A stretch of 64,000 bases of DNA from Anaerobiospirillum thomasii (GCF_900445255.1 NZ_UAPU01000007.1:760001-824000); one strand, 5' to 3'; shown: positions 24,535 to 34,907, numbered from the stretch's first letter. A program made the numbers and translations. Notes: a model not told the origin generated them from the sequence alone.

Positions 24535-26685
24535 CTACTCATAGCGCTTTTTGAAGCTGTCATAACCATGGCCTTTAAAGTCAAGCTCATAACTGTCAAT
24601 GGTAGCTGGGGCCTTTGAGTTTTCATGATCAAAACCTAATTTACCCTTTAAAATCTTCAAATGCTCGTTTTGTATATAATCTGGCATATAGGCATAAAGC
24701 TTTTTGGCATCAGACAGAAAATATTTATAACGCTCAAGCATCTGCTGGAAAATCTCAAGAGCATCTCTCTCATGGCGTATAGTAAAGAGACCCTGAGCCA
24801 TGCATATAAAGAAATACTGCAGCGAACCATCTAAAAGACGTGATACATTGCAGCCTGAGAGTTTGCACTCATAAAGAGTACGACTCTGCTCAATCAAAGC
24901 CTTGATAGCGCTGGCCCTGTCAGTAATATCCTCTGTCTTTATAACATTTAAGAGTGTATCTACAGTCTGATTAAAGCCATTTACATCAAGTAAGGATTCA
25001 ATCTGCTCCTTGCCTATAGACAAAACTTTGACATTATCTGCTAAAAAGTCCTTAATAATCTGAGCTTTATTTAGATCCTTATGTGCATTAAAATCAAGCT
25101 CACTGCTTCTTTTAGGTTTGGTATGCTCAATTTTTGCACCATCTGAGCAATTGATACAGCTAATATCCCTGCTCTCTTTGATATATTGCTCTAGTGTGTT
25201 TTCAAGGTTGTATACAGACTTTTTATACAGGTAATTGGTCTCTACCATGCCACCAAAATTACCCTCTGCCATACTGTCAGGTGTGTAGACACTGTCAAAT
25301 TCAATCTGTCCGTAATACTCTCCACCATAAGCTTTGGAGTACTGCGAGTGCACTGATGAATATACTGTTTTCTTGCCATTGTCTATGCCAAAAAGATAGA
25401 TGTGCAAAAAGCCAAGCTCGAGCATGGCACTTAGTGCCAGATTTGAAACTAGTGGATTGACATAGGTTACAGAGCTTAATGCTTTTAAATCTACACCATT
25501 AGCGCTTAAAAGCTCATACAATGGCTCATCATTTTTCATAAACAAAGCCGATTGTTTGAAAAAGCGGCAGGTTACAGGATTGACCACATCTGTTGCAAGC
25601 AAGGTGACCTTGTCAATATATTCTGGATCAATATGTTTTAAAATCTGTGTAATATCATTGGTGCGCTCTATAGCTACATAAAAATCTACCTGCACACCTG
25701 CGCTGTATAAAGTATCAATAGCAGAGCCTGCTGCTACAATTAAAGCCTTATCCTGATTTCTGCGCAAAAAGGCAATGTCATTGTCAAGAGATGGGCCGTT
25801 GCCTACTATAAAGACAGGCAGGGAGGAGGCATTTTTCATTTTTTTATTTAATATATAGCCGCGCCCTTCTTGTATTGAGTGAATGCCATGACTTATGCCA
25901 AAGAGATGATCATCATAAAAACCCATCATGGCATAGATATTTTTAAAATACTTCAGCAGATCCTGCACAATAGCTTTGATACTATCTGAGCTGTAATGCA
26001 CAAAGGCCCTGCTAAAGCCTGACAGGAATTTGCCATTGTAACTTAAATCTTTGTAAATATGGCTAAGAGCTGCAGGAATATTCTTTTGTGTAATTATATT
26101 AAAGCGCACGTTATTGTCTTTAAAATAGTTGCACACTGACTCATAGTCAAGACAGAACAGTGAGGCAAAAAATATGTCATCATCAGGCTCAATCAAGGTA
26201 AGATGACAGATCTCAACACTTGATATAAGCTCTGTTAACCCATAACCCAGACCAATACCTAGCATCAGACAGTGAGGAATGGTTACAACGCCTCTGTCCT
26301 TGTCATTGGCATTGTCCTTAAGATAGTTTTCAAGAAGTGTGGCGCACTCATTTAAATAACGGTAATGAATATGCCCGTAAAAATCATGCTCTTTTTCGTA
26401 TTTGGTGTAGCTATAGCGCCCTCTGTCATTGTCTATATACTCTAAAACCTGATTCTGTACATAGTCAAGCGGGTTTTCTGATGGATAAAAAATACTCCCG
26501 CCATGCTCAAAATTAACCACACCGTTTTGCAGATGGAAAAAGTTTATAACCTCTTTGGGAGTGTAATGTTCAAAAGCGGCAAGATCTGGCATATTGGCTC
26601 TTTTAAAAAACTCAATATTCTGCTCAAACATTGCAAGCAGCCCATCTGTAAGATCCTGATTTAAAAATCGTACCTGCTTTAACAT
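24535..26685 (-). CDS. Maf-type flagellin glycosyltransferase 1 (DUF115 family)
   Basis: A 716-residue motility accessory factor. The central catalytic region has VFIVGNGPSLDNDIAFLRRNQDKALIVAAGSAIDTLY, the nucleotide-sugar binding signature of the MAF_flag10/DUF115 domain, followed by VDFYVAIERT. The N-terminal part has HIHYRYLNECA and a Rossmann-like MLGIGLGYGLTE segment. The C-terminus ends with LGFDHENSKAP and a basic FKKRYE tail. Maf proteins move a CMP-activated nonulosonate onto serine or threonine of flagellin in the cytoplasm. It starts 4 bases after the stop of maf2 and is last in a three-gene operon. Confidence 0.93.
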   Translation of the reverse strand: MLKQVRFLNQDLTDGLLAMFEQNIEFFKRANMPDLAAFEHYTPKEVINFFHLQNGVVNFEHGGSIFYPSENPLDYVQNQVLEYIDNDRGRYSYTKYEKEHDFYGHIHYRYLNECATLLENYLKDNANDKDRGVVTIPHCLMLGIGLGYGLTELISSVEICHLTLIEPDDDIFFASLFCLDYESVCNYFKDNNVRFNIITQKNIPAALSHIYKDLSYNGKFLSGFSRAFVHYSSDSIKAIVQDLLKYFKNIYAMMGFYDDHLFGISHGIHSIQEGRGYILNKKMKNASSLPVFIVGNGPSLDNDIAFLRRNQDKALIVAAGSAIDTLYSAGVQVDFYVAIERTNDITQILKHIDPEYIDKVTLLATDVVNPVTCRFFKQSALFMKNDEPLYELLSANGVDLKALSSVTYVNPLVSNLALSAMLELGFLHIYLFGIDNGKKTVYSSVHSQYSKAYGGEYYGQIEFDSVYTPDSMAEGNFGGMVETNYLYKKSVYNLENTLEQYIKESRDISCINCSDGAKIEHTKPKRSSELDFNAHKDLNKAQIIKDFLADNVKVLSIGKEQIESLLDVNGFNQTVDTLLNVIKTEDITDRASAIKALIEQSRTLYECKLSGCNVSRLLDGSLQYFFICMAQGLFTIRHERDALEIFQQMLERYKYFLSDAKKLYAYMPDYIQNEHLKILKGKLGFDHENSKAPATIDSYELDFKGHGYDSFKKRYE

Positions 26686-26688
26686 AAT

Positions 26689-28893
26689 CTATCCTGTTAT
26701 TTTCACAAATGGCTGTACCTGTCCTTTTAAATAGGCTAACTGTTTATCATCAAACAGATACCACTCTTTAAAACCCCTTTGACCTTTTGAGTCTTCATGA
26801 TCAAAACCAATAGTATAATCAAGCTTTTTTAAATGCTCTGACTGAATATAATCTGGCAGCATGGAAAACAGAATCTTTGAATCCTCAAGCAGATAAATAA
26901 TGCGCTTTACAACCTGCATTGCAGCACCAACAGCCTCAGCCTCATCCTCAATGGTATAGAGTGTATTCATAACCATAACAAAAAGAGATTCAACCGAGCC
27001 ATCTATAAGTGAGGCATAGAAATTATAGCGTGTGCTGTGCAAATCATATAAAAAGACACATATATCCTGCATACGCAGACACAGCTCATTTCTGGTCTTT
27101 ACATCCTGTTTTAAAAGATTACAGATCTCATCACAGATGCTGTTGTACTCATTGCAATCAAGCAGAGCCTTAATCTCATCGTAAGTTACATCAATGCTAA
27201 AACACAGATTGAAAAGAGCATCTAAAATAGCCTTTTTATCAAGTAACACATTGTGACTAAAATCAAGATCTGTGCTTCTTACACCTTTGGCATTTTCAAT
27301 TAAAAGACCATCTGAACAGTTTACAGCACTTATATCCGCCCCCTGCTCTTCACTGTGGTAGGCAATGGCTCTGCCAATAAATCTAGCACAGGCAAGATAG
27401 TTATAATCAGTTTTAACCCTGCGCCCAAAATTGCCTTCACCTTCAATATCAAGTGTTGATGTAGAATTAAACTTATAGCCTTTTTTGTCACCTAGATTTT
27501 CTTTGTAAATCAAAGATGCCTCAGGATGTGTGGCCTCTGAGTCTGTATTGTCTATAACCTTGCCATTATCCATGCCAAATAAAAACAGATTTTCAAAGCC
27601 CAATGACAGGGCGGCGCTGACACCCATATTGGCCACCAATGGATTCATGTACACAGCTCCCTTCCAGTTTCTGACAAAATCCACATAGTCATGCTTCTGT
27701 AAAAAGAGCCATAAAATAGTTTCATTGGCCTTGTTGAATATAATTTGTTTTTTAAAGAGTGCACTCATCTTAGGATGCACCACTTCACTTGCAAGCAGCA
27801 CAACATCGTCTAAAAAACCATCTTTGTTGAAAATCTCAACAGTAGGAATAATGTCGCAGGTTCTTTCTGTGGCCGCATAAAAATCAGGTTTGATACCACT
27901 GTTATATAAAGTGTCAATGGCTGTGCCGCAGGCAATAATTAAGGCCTTGTCCTGATTGCGCTGCAGAAATTCTATATCATTACTAAGTGACGGGCCGTTG
28001 GCCACAATAAAGATGGGAGTCTTTTTAAGATCATCTGCCAAATGCTTGTTTACTGATAAAAGCGGTCTTTTATTGATAAGATTGATAGCAGAGTGAGAAG
28101 TGGCAAAGAGATGATCATCAATAAAACTAAGAGCTGTCAGCTCATATTTTAATTTATGATCCACTACCTCATGAATTTTTGTATGTAATGGTGAGCTTCT
28201 GAAATTAAAAGGCAGATAGTAAAAGGTTAAAAATCTGCCATAGCGCACAATATAGTCTGTATAATCTTTGACTATACGGTCAATATCATTGTCAATAATG
28301 ATTTTAAAACCACAGCCATTCTCTCTTAAAAAACTTAAAAATGCCGACCAGTTAAAGGTAAAGAGCGAGGCGTAGAAAATATCCTCATCAGTTTCAACCA
28401 AAATAAGATTGGCTATATCTACCTTTGAAAACAGCTCCTGTATATGATAGCCAAGACCGCAGCCATACATGGAGCACACAGGCATATGCGGACATTTAAC
28501 AAGATTTAGTCTCTTTCTGTTAAGAGTGGCCATAAAGTCTGCGCATTCATTGGAATACTTGTAGTGAAAAGCTCCAAAATAGTCATATTGCTTATAATAA
28601 TTGTAGGTCTGAGCCACGCTCTGCTGCATAAAAGCATCGACATGGGTACGGGAAAACTCAGCCGGAGGAGCAGGATAGAGTTTTATATTTTCATTGATAA
28701 AACCTATATTGTAGGAATTATCCACCTCTTTAATAAAGGCAAAAGGTCTTTTTGGTGTATATAGATAAAAGCGCTCATACAGATCGGGAAAAAATTCCTC
28801 AAGCTTTGACAGATTAGTGCAAAACTGCGCTATTAATACCTCATCTGCCTGCAGATAGGCTGGGATATTATTAAAAACCTTCTCTAAATCCAT
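26689..28893 (-). CDS. Maf-type flagellin glycosyltransferase 2 (DUF115 family)
   Basis: 734 residues, the same architecture as maf1 and maf3. The core reads IFIVANGPSLSNDIEFLQRNQDKALIIACGTAIDTLY, then DFYAATERT. Note ANGPS where the other copies have GNGPS. It keeps IGFDHEDSKG near the end but lacks the basic (F)(V/K)K(R/K)Y tail found in the other four; it ends VQPFVKITG. It is the middle gene of the operon, 13 bases after maf3. Specificity for site or sugar cannot be read from the sequence. Confidence 0.92.
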   Translation of the reverse strand: MDLEKVFNNIPAYLQADEVLIAQFCTNLSKLEEFFPDLYERFYLYTPKRPFAFIKEVDNSYNIGFINENIKLYPAPPAEFSRTHVDAFMQQSVAQTYNYYKQYDYFGAFHYKYSNECADFMATLNRKRLNLVKCPHMPVCSMYGCGLGYHIQELFSKVDIANLILVETDEDIFYASLFTFNWSAFLSFLRENGCGFKIIIDNDIDRIVKDYTDYIVRYGRFLTFYYLPFNFRSSPLHTKIHEVVDHKLKYELTALSFIDDHLFATSHSAINLINKRPLLSVNKHLADDLKKTPIFIVANGPSLSNDIEFLQRNQDKALIIACGTAIDTLYNSGIKPDFYAATERTCDIIPTVEIFNKDGFLDDVVLLASEVVHPKMSALFKKQIIFNKANETILWLFLQKHDYVDFVRNWKGAVYMNPLVANMGVSAALSLGFENLFLFGMDNGKVIDNTDSEATHPEASLIYKENLGDKKGYKFNSTSTLDIEGEGNFGRRVKTDYNYLACARFIGRAIAYHSEEQGADISAVNCSDGLLIENAKGVRSTDLDFSHNVLLDKKAILDALFNLCFSIDVTYDEIKALLDCNEYNSICDEICNLLKQDVKTRNELCLRMQDICVFLYDLHSTRYNFYASLIDGSVESLFVMVMNTLYTIEDEAEAVGAAMQVVKRIIYLLEDSKILFSMLPDYIQSEHLKKLDYTIGFDHEDSKGQRGFKEWYLFDDKQLAYLKGQVQPFVKITG

Positions 28894-28906
28894 ATTACAT
28901 CCTTAA

Positions 28907-31198
28907 CTATTCATAGCGCTTTTTAAATGCTTCTTTTTTATTTTTAAGCTTGTCACTGTCAATAAGAACAAAGGCCTTTATATTTTCAGGTGCCTTTGAA
29001 TTGTCATGATCAAGACCTAATCTGTAACCAAGCATTCTTACATGATCACTCTCAAGATAATCTGGCAGCATATCAAAGACATACTGCGAATCCTGCAGGA
29101 AGTATATATAACGTTCAAGTATTTTATTGGCTATAGGCAAAGCCTCTTTATCATCGCCTCTGGCGCACAAAACTGTAGTCAGCAGAATAAAGAAATACTG
29201 TGTGGCTGAATTTATAGTCTGTGATATTACGGTAAAAGGCGACTGCCTTAAATTATTGAGTACAGAGCTTATTGAGCTTAAAAGCATAATAAGCTCAAAA
29301 CGATTCTGGCACGGCTGGGCAAAAAAGCGAATAATAGATGAGCTTATCTTGTTGTACTCTTCTTTATGAAAGACATTGGTCAAATCACTCTGCGTCATAT
29401 CAACTACAAAGGTCATATCCTTTAAAATATGATCAATAAGCTTGTCTTTATCAATATTGTCATTGTGCAGAAGATTGATATCACTGCTGTGCATAGGTAC
29501 TGTCTTGCTGATGAGAGCACCATCAGAGCAGTTGTAGCAGACAAGCTCCTTATCATCAGCATTTGAGAGCATAAGCCTTTCAAATGTATCTGTAGCTGTT
29601 TTATACAGCTGATTTGATACGACATCAGAGCCAAAATTTCCCTTTAAAATTATCTCTTTGCCGGCAATAGGACTCTTTTCATTAAGCGCATATCTTTTAC
29701 CGTAAAGATCAGAGTACTGTGAGTGCTCATTTTTTGCATTTATAACCTTGCCATTGTCCATACCAAACATATAGATCTGTTTAAAGCCTAAGGTTACGGC
29801 AGTGGCTAGACCTGCATTGCCCACTAGTGGATTTATATAAGGCAATGAGGCCCACTTTTTAAAAGAGTGGCAGCCATTTAGCACAAGACCCTCTCTGAAA
29901 TATTCTCCTGCCTTGTCAAAAAGCATGACCTTTTTAAAGTGCTTTAATACAGAAGGATGCAGAATATTGGTGCCTATACATAAAATATTGTCTAGATATC
30001 CAGTATCCTTGAAGATTTCAAGGGTCTGACTGATATAGCCCATACGCTCTGTGGCCACATATATATCTGCCTGAATTCCTGCATTGTACAGAGTGTCAAG
30101 AGCCGAGCCGCAGGCAATAATTACAGCCTTATCCTGATAGCGGCGCAAAAAGGCAATATCATTGTCAATTGAAGGACCATTGCCAACTACAAACACAGGC
30201 ACATGTTTATACTCATCCCCTACAGTACTGTCGTAAATAGCCAGAGGATAATGCTCCTTTAGGTTGTGCGCAGCATGGGACATACCAAACATATTGTCAT
30301 CAAATATGCCAAGAGCTGAGGTGTAGATATAAAACTTCTCATTGTACAGGTCAATCAAAGGCTGCATCTGTGCATTGACATAATGTACAAAGGTACATCT
30401 GCAGGCTGCCAGAAATTCACCCTTTTCTCTGTAGTAATCATACCACTCGTTGTAAATATCTGTTCTGCCGACAAAAAACTCAATAGAGCGCATCTGTGCC
30501 TTACTATCTAAAATCAGCTTTTTCCAGTCATAGGTGTAAAGTGAGGCATAAAAGACATCGGCAGTTGGCTCAAGCACCAGCAGATTGGCTACACTAAAAT
30601 CATTGTAGATATAGTCAAGAGGATAGCCAAGACCGCAGCCAAACATAATAAGATGCGGTATAAAATTAGTATCGGTTACCTTGAACGTATAGCCATTGAC
30701 ATTATTGTCATTCATAATGCTAATGGCCTCATTAAAATAGCGCAGATGGATCTGCCCGAATTTGTCTACCTGCAGATCATAATGCAGACATACATTATCA
30801 AGCTTTTCCTTTACCTCTTCATACTGTGCCTTGCATATATCCTCGACTCTGCTGCTTTTATAAAAAATATCATTGTTGTCTAAAAACTGTATATTGGCTA
30901 TATTGTCATCAGATACAAAAAACTCAAAGGAGCGTTCTGGTTTGTAATCTTTAAACTGTTCGTACAAAGCTGGATAGTGTTCTTTGAACACCTCCATATT
31001 AGCCTCAAAGGTCTTTACAAGATGTTCGTTCAGACTCTGCTGTTTTTCTGCCATACAGGCCATAGCCTCAAGCTCATCAAGACTCAAATCTGGATTGCTG
31101 CGTAAAAAGGTCTCAAGATCTGATCTGGATAAACCAAGACTTTGACATAGCTTGGCAAGTTTATCGTCGGACAAAGTCAGTTTGTTAACATCTGTCAT
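28907..31198 (-). CDS. Maf-type flagellin glycosyltransferase 3 (DUF115 family)
   Basis: 763 residues from the ATG at 31198; a TTG four codons earlier is less likely. The core reads VFVVGNGPSIDNDIAFLRRYQDKAVIIACGSALDTLY, then DIYVATERM. An N-terminal helix-rich extension (about residues 1-60) contains LTLSDDKLAKLCQSLGLSRSDLETFLR, and similar extensions are seen in maf4 and maf5. It ends LGLDHDNSKAP ... FKKRYE. It is the first gene of the maf1-3 operon, directly downstream of cheR's terminator. Confidence 0.93.
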   Translation of the reverse strand: MTDVNKLTLSDDKLAKLCQSLGLSRSDLETFLRSNPDLSLDELEAMACMAEKQQSLNEHLVKTFEANMEVFKEHYPALYEQFKDYKPERSFEFFVSDDNIANIQFLDNNDIFYKSSRVEDICKAQYEEVKEKLDNVCLHYDLQVDKFGQIHLRYFNEAISIMNDNNVNGYTFKVTDTNFIPHLIMFGCGLGYPLDYIYNDFSVANLLVLEPTADVFYASLYTYDWKKLILDSKAQMRSIEFFVGRTDIYNEWYDYYREKGEFLAACRCTFVHYVNAQMQPLIDLYNEKFYIYTSALGIFDDNMFGMSHAAHNLKEHYPLAIYDSTVGDEYKHVPVFVVGNGPSIDNDIAFLRRYQDKAVIIACGSALDTLYNAGIQADIYVATERMGYISQTLEIFKDTGYLDNILCIGTNILHPSVLKHFKKVMLFDKAGEYFREGLVLNGCHSFKKWASLPYINPLVGNAGLATAVTLGFKQIYMFGMDNGKVINAKNEHSQYSDLYGKRYALNEKSPIAGKEIILKGNFGSDVVSNQLYKTATDTFERLMLSNADDKELVCYNCSDGALISKTVPMHSSDINLLHNDNIDKDKLIDHILKDMTFVVDMTQSDLTNVFHKEEYNKISSSIIRFFAQPCQNRFELIMLLSSISSVLNNLRQSPFTVISQTINSATQYFFILLTTVLCARGDDKEALPIANKILERYIYFLQDSQYVFDMLPDYLESDHVRMLGYRLGLDHDNSKAPENIKAFVLIDSDKLKNKKEAFKKRYE

Positions 31199-31233
31199 CT
31201 GTATCACCAATGTAAAAACAAATATGCATATAA

Positions 31234-31282
31234 AAAAATCAATCTTATATGCAACTATTAAATAGTCTATAAGATTGATTTT
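31234..31282 (-). terminator. Terminator after cheR
   Basis: A 14-bp perfect stem (AAATCAATCTTATA/TATAAGATTGATTT) with a loop that itself contains ACTATT/AATAGT, followed on the minus strand by a T run. The A/T tracts on both sides could make it work in either direction. Confidence 0.85.
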
Positions 31283-31344
31283 ACTTAAAAAAGTTATTAA
31301 GACCTACAAGTTAGATCAAAATATTAATTTTTTCTTTCTCTAAA

Positions 31345-32829
31345 TCAGCCTTTTAGTCTATAGGCAAGACCTGGATTGCAACGTACCATTTCATATTTGT
31401 CAGTAAGACCTGACATGGACTCTGAAGAACCTAAAATCAGATAGCCACCTGGATTTAATGACAAGGCAAATTTGTTTAATATCTGCGATTTGACTTCATT
31501 ATTAAAATAAATAAGCACATTTCTGCAGAAAATAACATCAAACTTGCCAAGCAGAGCATAGGAGCTTAATAGATTCATATGCTTGAAAATACACATCTGC
31601 TTGATCTTGTCATCAATTTTCATCTGATTTGGATCATTGGTTGGCTTGAAAAATTTAGCCTTGCGCTCTGCAGACAAACCTCTGGCCAGAGCATGGCTGT
31701 CATACAGACCCTGACGGCAGCGCTCAAGCATTTCAGGAGAGATATCTGTACCTACAATCTGAGTCTGTGCCGGATCTACATGTACCATCTGCGTAACCTG
31801 TTCCTGCACTACCATGGCAATAGAAAAAGGCTCCTGACCTGATGAGCAGGCAGCTGACCATATACGCACAGGATTTTTGCGCTTGGTGGCAAGCTCTGGC
31901 AGAATCATATTCTTTAAAGCCAGATACGGATAGGTATCTCTAAACCACAAGGTCTCATTGGTAGTCATGGCATCAATAACAGCAGAGGATATTTCCTTGT
32001 AGCGGTTTGGCTCCATGGCCTTGTTGATAAGATCGTCTACAGTTGTCACCTTGAATCTGTTTAAAAGCGGAGACAGTCTGCTGTTGACTAGATACTGTTT
32101 ACCCTCACCAAGTACAATACCACTCTGATCCTCAAGATAGGCTGCAAAGCGACGATACTGAATATCTGTCACAATGCGTGAATTTGAAGATAAAGAGCCG
32201 CCTGTAGACTGTGCAGCATCTGGATTGCTTGACATGACTCTGGCATAGCCTACCTTCTGAGCCTCTATTGACAGAGCGCTGGCTCCTGGGAAGGTACTTG
32301 GAGTAAATGTGGCTCTGGCCTCACCTGATGTTGCTGAGCTTAAAGATCCACGCGAGACCTCAGGCACTGAGCTTCTTGACAGTGGGGCTGAAGTTGTGGC
32401 TCTTGATACAGGTGGTGTATATGGTGCCCTTGTAGCACCTGCAACTGATGCAGGTCGTGTATAGGTTGCTTGTGTCCCCGCCTGAGATGACAGTGAGGTT
32501 CTGGCATCAGTCTGAGAGGCAAAGGATGGTCTTGTTGCAGAGGCGCTGTCGCGTGCACCGTTAAAATATGAGAATGTTCCTGTAGTAGGCTTGGCTGCAG
32601 TTGTAGCTGCAGGTCTTGGACTTAAAGCAGGACGTGATAGAGCAGACACAGTTGAAGGGGGAGAAGAAGATGCTGCCGCTGCAGGTCTTGGACTTAGAGC
32701 AGGACGTGCAGTACTGTCAGCTGCTGTTCTTATATTGGCTGATGTACTGTTTAATCTGCCCTGTCCTGTAGTATTAAAAGCTGCAGTTGCAGGACGTCTA
32801 AAATCCTGACTGTTGTTGCTGTCGGTCAT
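31345..32829 (-). CDS. cheR: CheR chemotaxis methyltransferase with long disordered N-terminus
   Basis: The C-terminal half (about residues 222-494) is a CheR S-adenosylmethionine-dependent methyltransferase that methylates glutamates on chemoreceptors. It has the N-terminal helical domain (YRRFAAYLEDQSGIVLGEGKQYL), RIWSAACSSGQEPFSIAM for AdoMet binding, FDVIFCRNVLIYF, and GYLILGSSESMSGL. The first ~215 residues are low-complexity Ser/Ala/Pro/Thr/Arg with the element RPALSPRPAA twice; E. coli CheR (286 residues) has nothing similar. It lies 116 bases after cheV on the same strand. Confidence 0.93.
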   Translation of the reverse strand: MTDSNNSQDFRRPATAAFNTTGQGRLNSTSANIRTAADSTARPALSPRPAAAASSSPPSTVSALSRPALSPRPAATTAAKPTTGTFSYFNGARDSASATRPSFASQTDARTSLSSQAGTQATYTRPASVAGATRAPYTPPVSRATTSAPLSRSSVPEVSRGSLSSATSGEARATFTPSTFPGASALSIEAQKVGYARVMSSNPDAAQSTGGSLSSNSRIVTDIQYRRFAAYLEDQSGIVLGEGKQYLVNSRLSPLLNRFKVTTVDDLINKAMEPNRYKEISSAVIDAMTTNETLWFRDTYPYLALKNMILPELATKRKNPVRIWSAACSSGQEPFSIAMVVQEQVTQMVHVDPAQTQIVGTDISPEMLERCRQGLYDSHALARGLSAERKAKFFKPTNDPNQMKIDDKIKQMCIFKHMNLLSSYALLGKFDVIFCRNVLIYFNNEVKSQILNKFALSLNPGGYLILGSSESMSGLTDKYEMVRCNPGLAYRLKG

Positions 32830-32891
32830 AAGTGCACCTTAAAAATGATTTTACTGTCCTCAAACCTATAATTTACTTACGCAAGAATTGC

Positions 32892-32928
32892 CAAAATGCA
32901 AAATACATTTATTATATTTTGCATTTTG
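32892..32928. repeat. 14-bp inverted repeat between cheV and cheR
   Basis: CAAAATGCAAAATA and TATTTTGCATTTTG around a 9-base loop. There is no T run, so it is more likely an mRNA structure or a regulator site than a terminator. Confidence 0.6.
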
Positions 32929-32945
32929 AGCTTTATACAAATTTA

Positions 32946-33905
32946 TCAATGATTTTTCATGATGCAGTCAGCACCAGAGATTCCTGACTCAACACATTCA
33001 ATACCACGCTCTACGGCTGCAGCAAGCTCATCTGGATTGAATTTAGGAATAAAGTCATTGGCGCCTGCCTTTTTAACCATGCTCTGGTTAAAGACACCAG
33101 ATAGCGAGGTGTGCAGAATTACATAAAGATCCTTTAATGTAGGATCCTGACGGATTGAGGCGCAGAGTGTATAGCCATCCATCTCAGGCATTTCAACGTC
33201 AGAGATAACAAGCTCAACACTGTCCTTGATAGGGCCATTGGCTGCAAACACACGCAGCAGATCATAAGCCTCACGGCCGTCTCTGGCCTTGATAACCTCA
33301 ACACCGATGTTCTCAAGGGCCCTTGCCACCTGATTTAAAGCCACCTTGGAGTCGTCAGCCACAAGCACCTTAAGATCTGTAGGAACTTTGCCATTGACCT
33401 TGAGGTCTTCACTTACAATGATTTCCTTAGGTGAGATTTCATCTAAAATCTTCTCAACATCAAGAATTTCTACAAGCTCACCTTCAATCTCGGTTACAGC
33501 TGTCATGTAGTTGGAGTGACCTGCACCCTTTGGAGGTGGCATAATCTTGCTCCAGTTCATATTTAAAATTCGCTCGACATTGGAAACCAGAAAAGCGTGG
33601 GTTGATCTGTTGTACTCGGCGATAATTATAAAGTTTTTATCAAAGTTCTGAACCGGTCTACCGCCAATTGCATATGCCAGATCGATAACTGACAGAGTTT
33701 GACCGCGGATATGAGCTACACCGACTACAAATTTATGCAATCTTGGCATTACAGTCAGTTTTGGGCATGGCAAAACTTCACGCACCTTGAATACATTGAT
33801 ACCATATCTTTGTGATCTGCCAGAAAGTCTGAACAGAAGAAGTTCCATACGGTTTTGTCCAACCAGCTCTGTAAGCTGATTGACCGAATCCATTACACTT
33901 GCCAT
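32946..33905 (-). CDS. cheV: CheV coupling protein (CheW domain plus receiver)
   Basis: 319 residues. The N-terminal CheW-like domain (about 15-160; RYGINVFKVREVLPCP, IRGQTLSVIDLAYAIGG) couples receptors to CheA. The C-terminal receiver domain (about 178-305) has KVLVADDSKVALNQ, the phosphoacceptor region VISDVEMPEMDGY and a lysine in AGANDFIPKF. CheV is characteristic of many flagellated gammaproteobacteria. It is divergent from flgA, and the two starts are about 130 bases apart. Confidence 0.96.
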   Translation of the reverse strand: MASVMDSVNQLTELVGQNRMELLLFRLSGRSQRYGINVFKVREVLPCPKLTVMPRLHKFVVGVAHIRGQTLSVIDLAYAIGGRPVQNFDKNFIIIAEYNRSTHAFLVSNVERILNMNWSKIMPPPKGAGHSNYMTAVTEIEGELVEILDVEKILDEISPKEIIVSEDLKVNGKVPTDLKVLVADDSKVALNQVARALENIGVEVIKARDGREAYDLLRVFAANGPIKDSVELVISDVEMPEMDGYTLCASIRQDPTLKDLYVILHTSLSGVFNQSMVKKAGANDFIPKFNPDELAAAVERGIECVESGISGADCIMKNH

Positions 33906-34033
33906 GTACCTATCTCCAACAATTCAATCTTAAAATCTTTTACAACTATCTTTATATTTTATCATTAGTTGGCTATACAATGTATAATAAAATACTTCAT
34001 ATATGTATAACTTTCTACAATGAGGTTACAGTT

Positions 34034-34741
34034 TTGAAACCTATATCAACAGTTTTAACGGCATTTCTTGCGCTAAATTTACTGCTTTGTGCAAATACTG
34101 CAATAGCCAATGTTCAGGATGCAAAATTTTATGAACGTGTTGCAGAACAGTATATTCTGGCCCAATTTCCCCCATCAGATGGCAGCTCTAAAGTAGAAGT
34201 CAATGCCTCAAAAGTAGATACAGACAGAGATTTTGGAGGGCGCTGCGAGGGCTATCTGACAGCGGAGTTGCAAGGTCAGAGTATAAAAAGCACCTCTACT
34301 GTAAAAATAATCTGCAGCCGCCCTGGCAATCCTTTTACCATCTTCATTCCTGTAAAGGTTGAGCGTCTTGTTGCCTCTATAGTGGCTGCACGTAATCTGA
34401 GCAAAGGTGAGATTATTGCAAAAAATGATCTCAAGGCCGTATTTGCTCCTAACAACACTACCACCAAAGCATCAATTTCCAACCCTGAGCTGCTCATCGG
34501 CTCACGCATCAAGCAGAATATCAAACAGGGCGATATGATAAAGCCACAGAACTTTTGTGTAGTGTGCAAAGGAGATAGTATAACTCTTGAGGCTCAAAGC
34601 TCAGGTCTGTCTTTAAAAACCACAGCCACAGCTCTTGAGGATGGCTTTTTTAATGACACCATAAGGGTTAAAAACAATCAGTCAAAGAAGGTTTTAAATG
34701 CCAAGGTTTTTGCCCCAGGCCAGGCCCGTGTAGTTATGTAA
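34034..34741 (+). CDS. flgA: Flagellar P-ring assembly chaperone FlgA
   Basis: The best start is the TTG at 34034, 6-7 bases after GAGGT, giving 235 residues with a signal peptide (VLTAFLALNLLLCANTAIA). The frame stays open upstream to 33899, but those residues look untranslated. The C-terminal SAF/FlgA domain shows VVAARNLSKGEIIAKNDLKAV, LLIGSRIKQNIKQGDMIKPQNF and CKGDSITLEAQSSGLSL. FlgA helps FlgI assemble in the periplasm. Together with divergent cheV and downstream flgM this is a common flagellar layout. Confidence 0.9.
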   Translation: MKPISTVLTAFLALNLLLCANTAIANVQDAKFYERVAEQYILAQFPPSDGSSKVEVNASKVDTDRDFGGRCEGYLTAELQGQSIKSTSTVKIICSRPGNPFTIFIPVKVERLVASIVAARNLSKGEIIAKNDLKAVFAPNNTTTKASISNPELLIGSRIKQNIKQGDMIKPQNFCVVCKGDSITLEAQSSGLSLKTTATALEDGFFNDTIRVKNNQSKKVLNAKVFAPGQARVVM

Positions 34742-34820
34742 AAAAATACTCAACTTTTTTGCCTGACTGCCGTTATTTGTACATGGTAAAAATTTAAATA
34801 AAAAATTTTTAAATTTTTAC

Positions 34821-34847
34821 TAAAGGAATTTAAAATCGTTCCGATAA
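34821..34847 (+). promoter_or_regulatory. Sigma-28 promoter of flgM
   Basis: TAAA, exactly 15 bases, then TCCGATAA. It would let FliA raise the level of its own inhibitor. Confidence 0.85.
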
Positions 34848-34907
34848 TTAGATATATTTAATTTATTACAACTCAAAAATTTTTAAGAGAGAGAAGAGGG
34901 TAGAATC

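Noticed and set aside
33899-34033. FlgA starting at 33899
   Set aside because: The extra 45 residues are not signal-peptide-like and precede a good signal peptide. GAGGT followed by TTG at 34034 gives the normal FlgA length.
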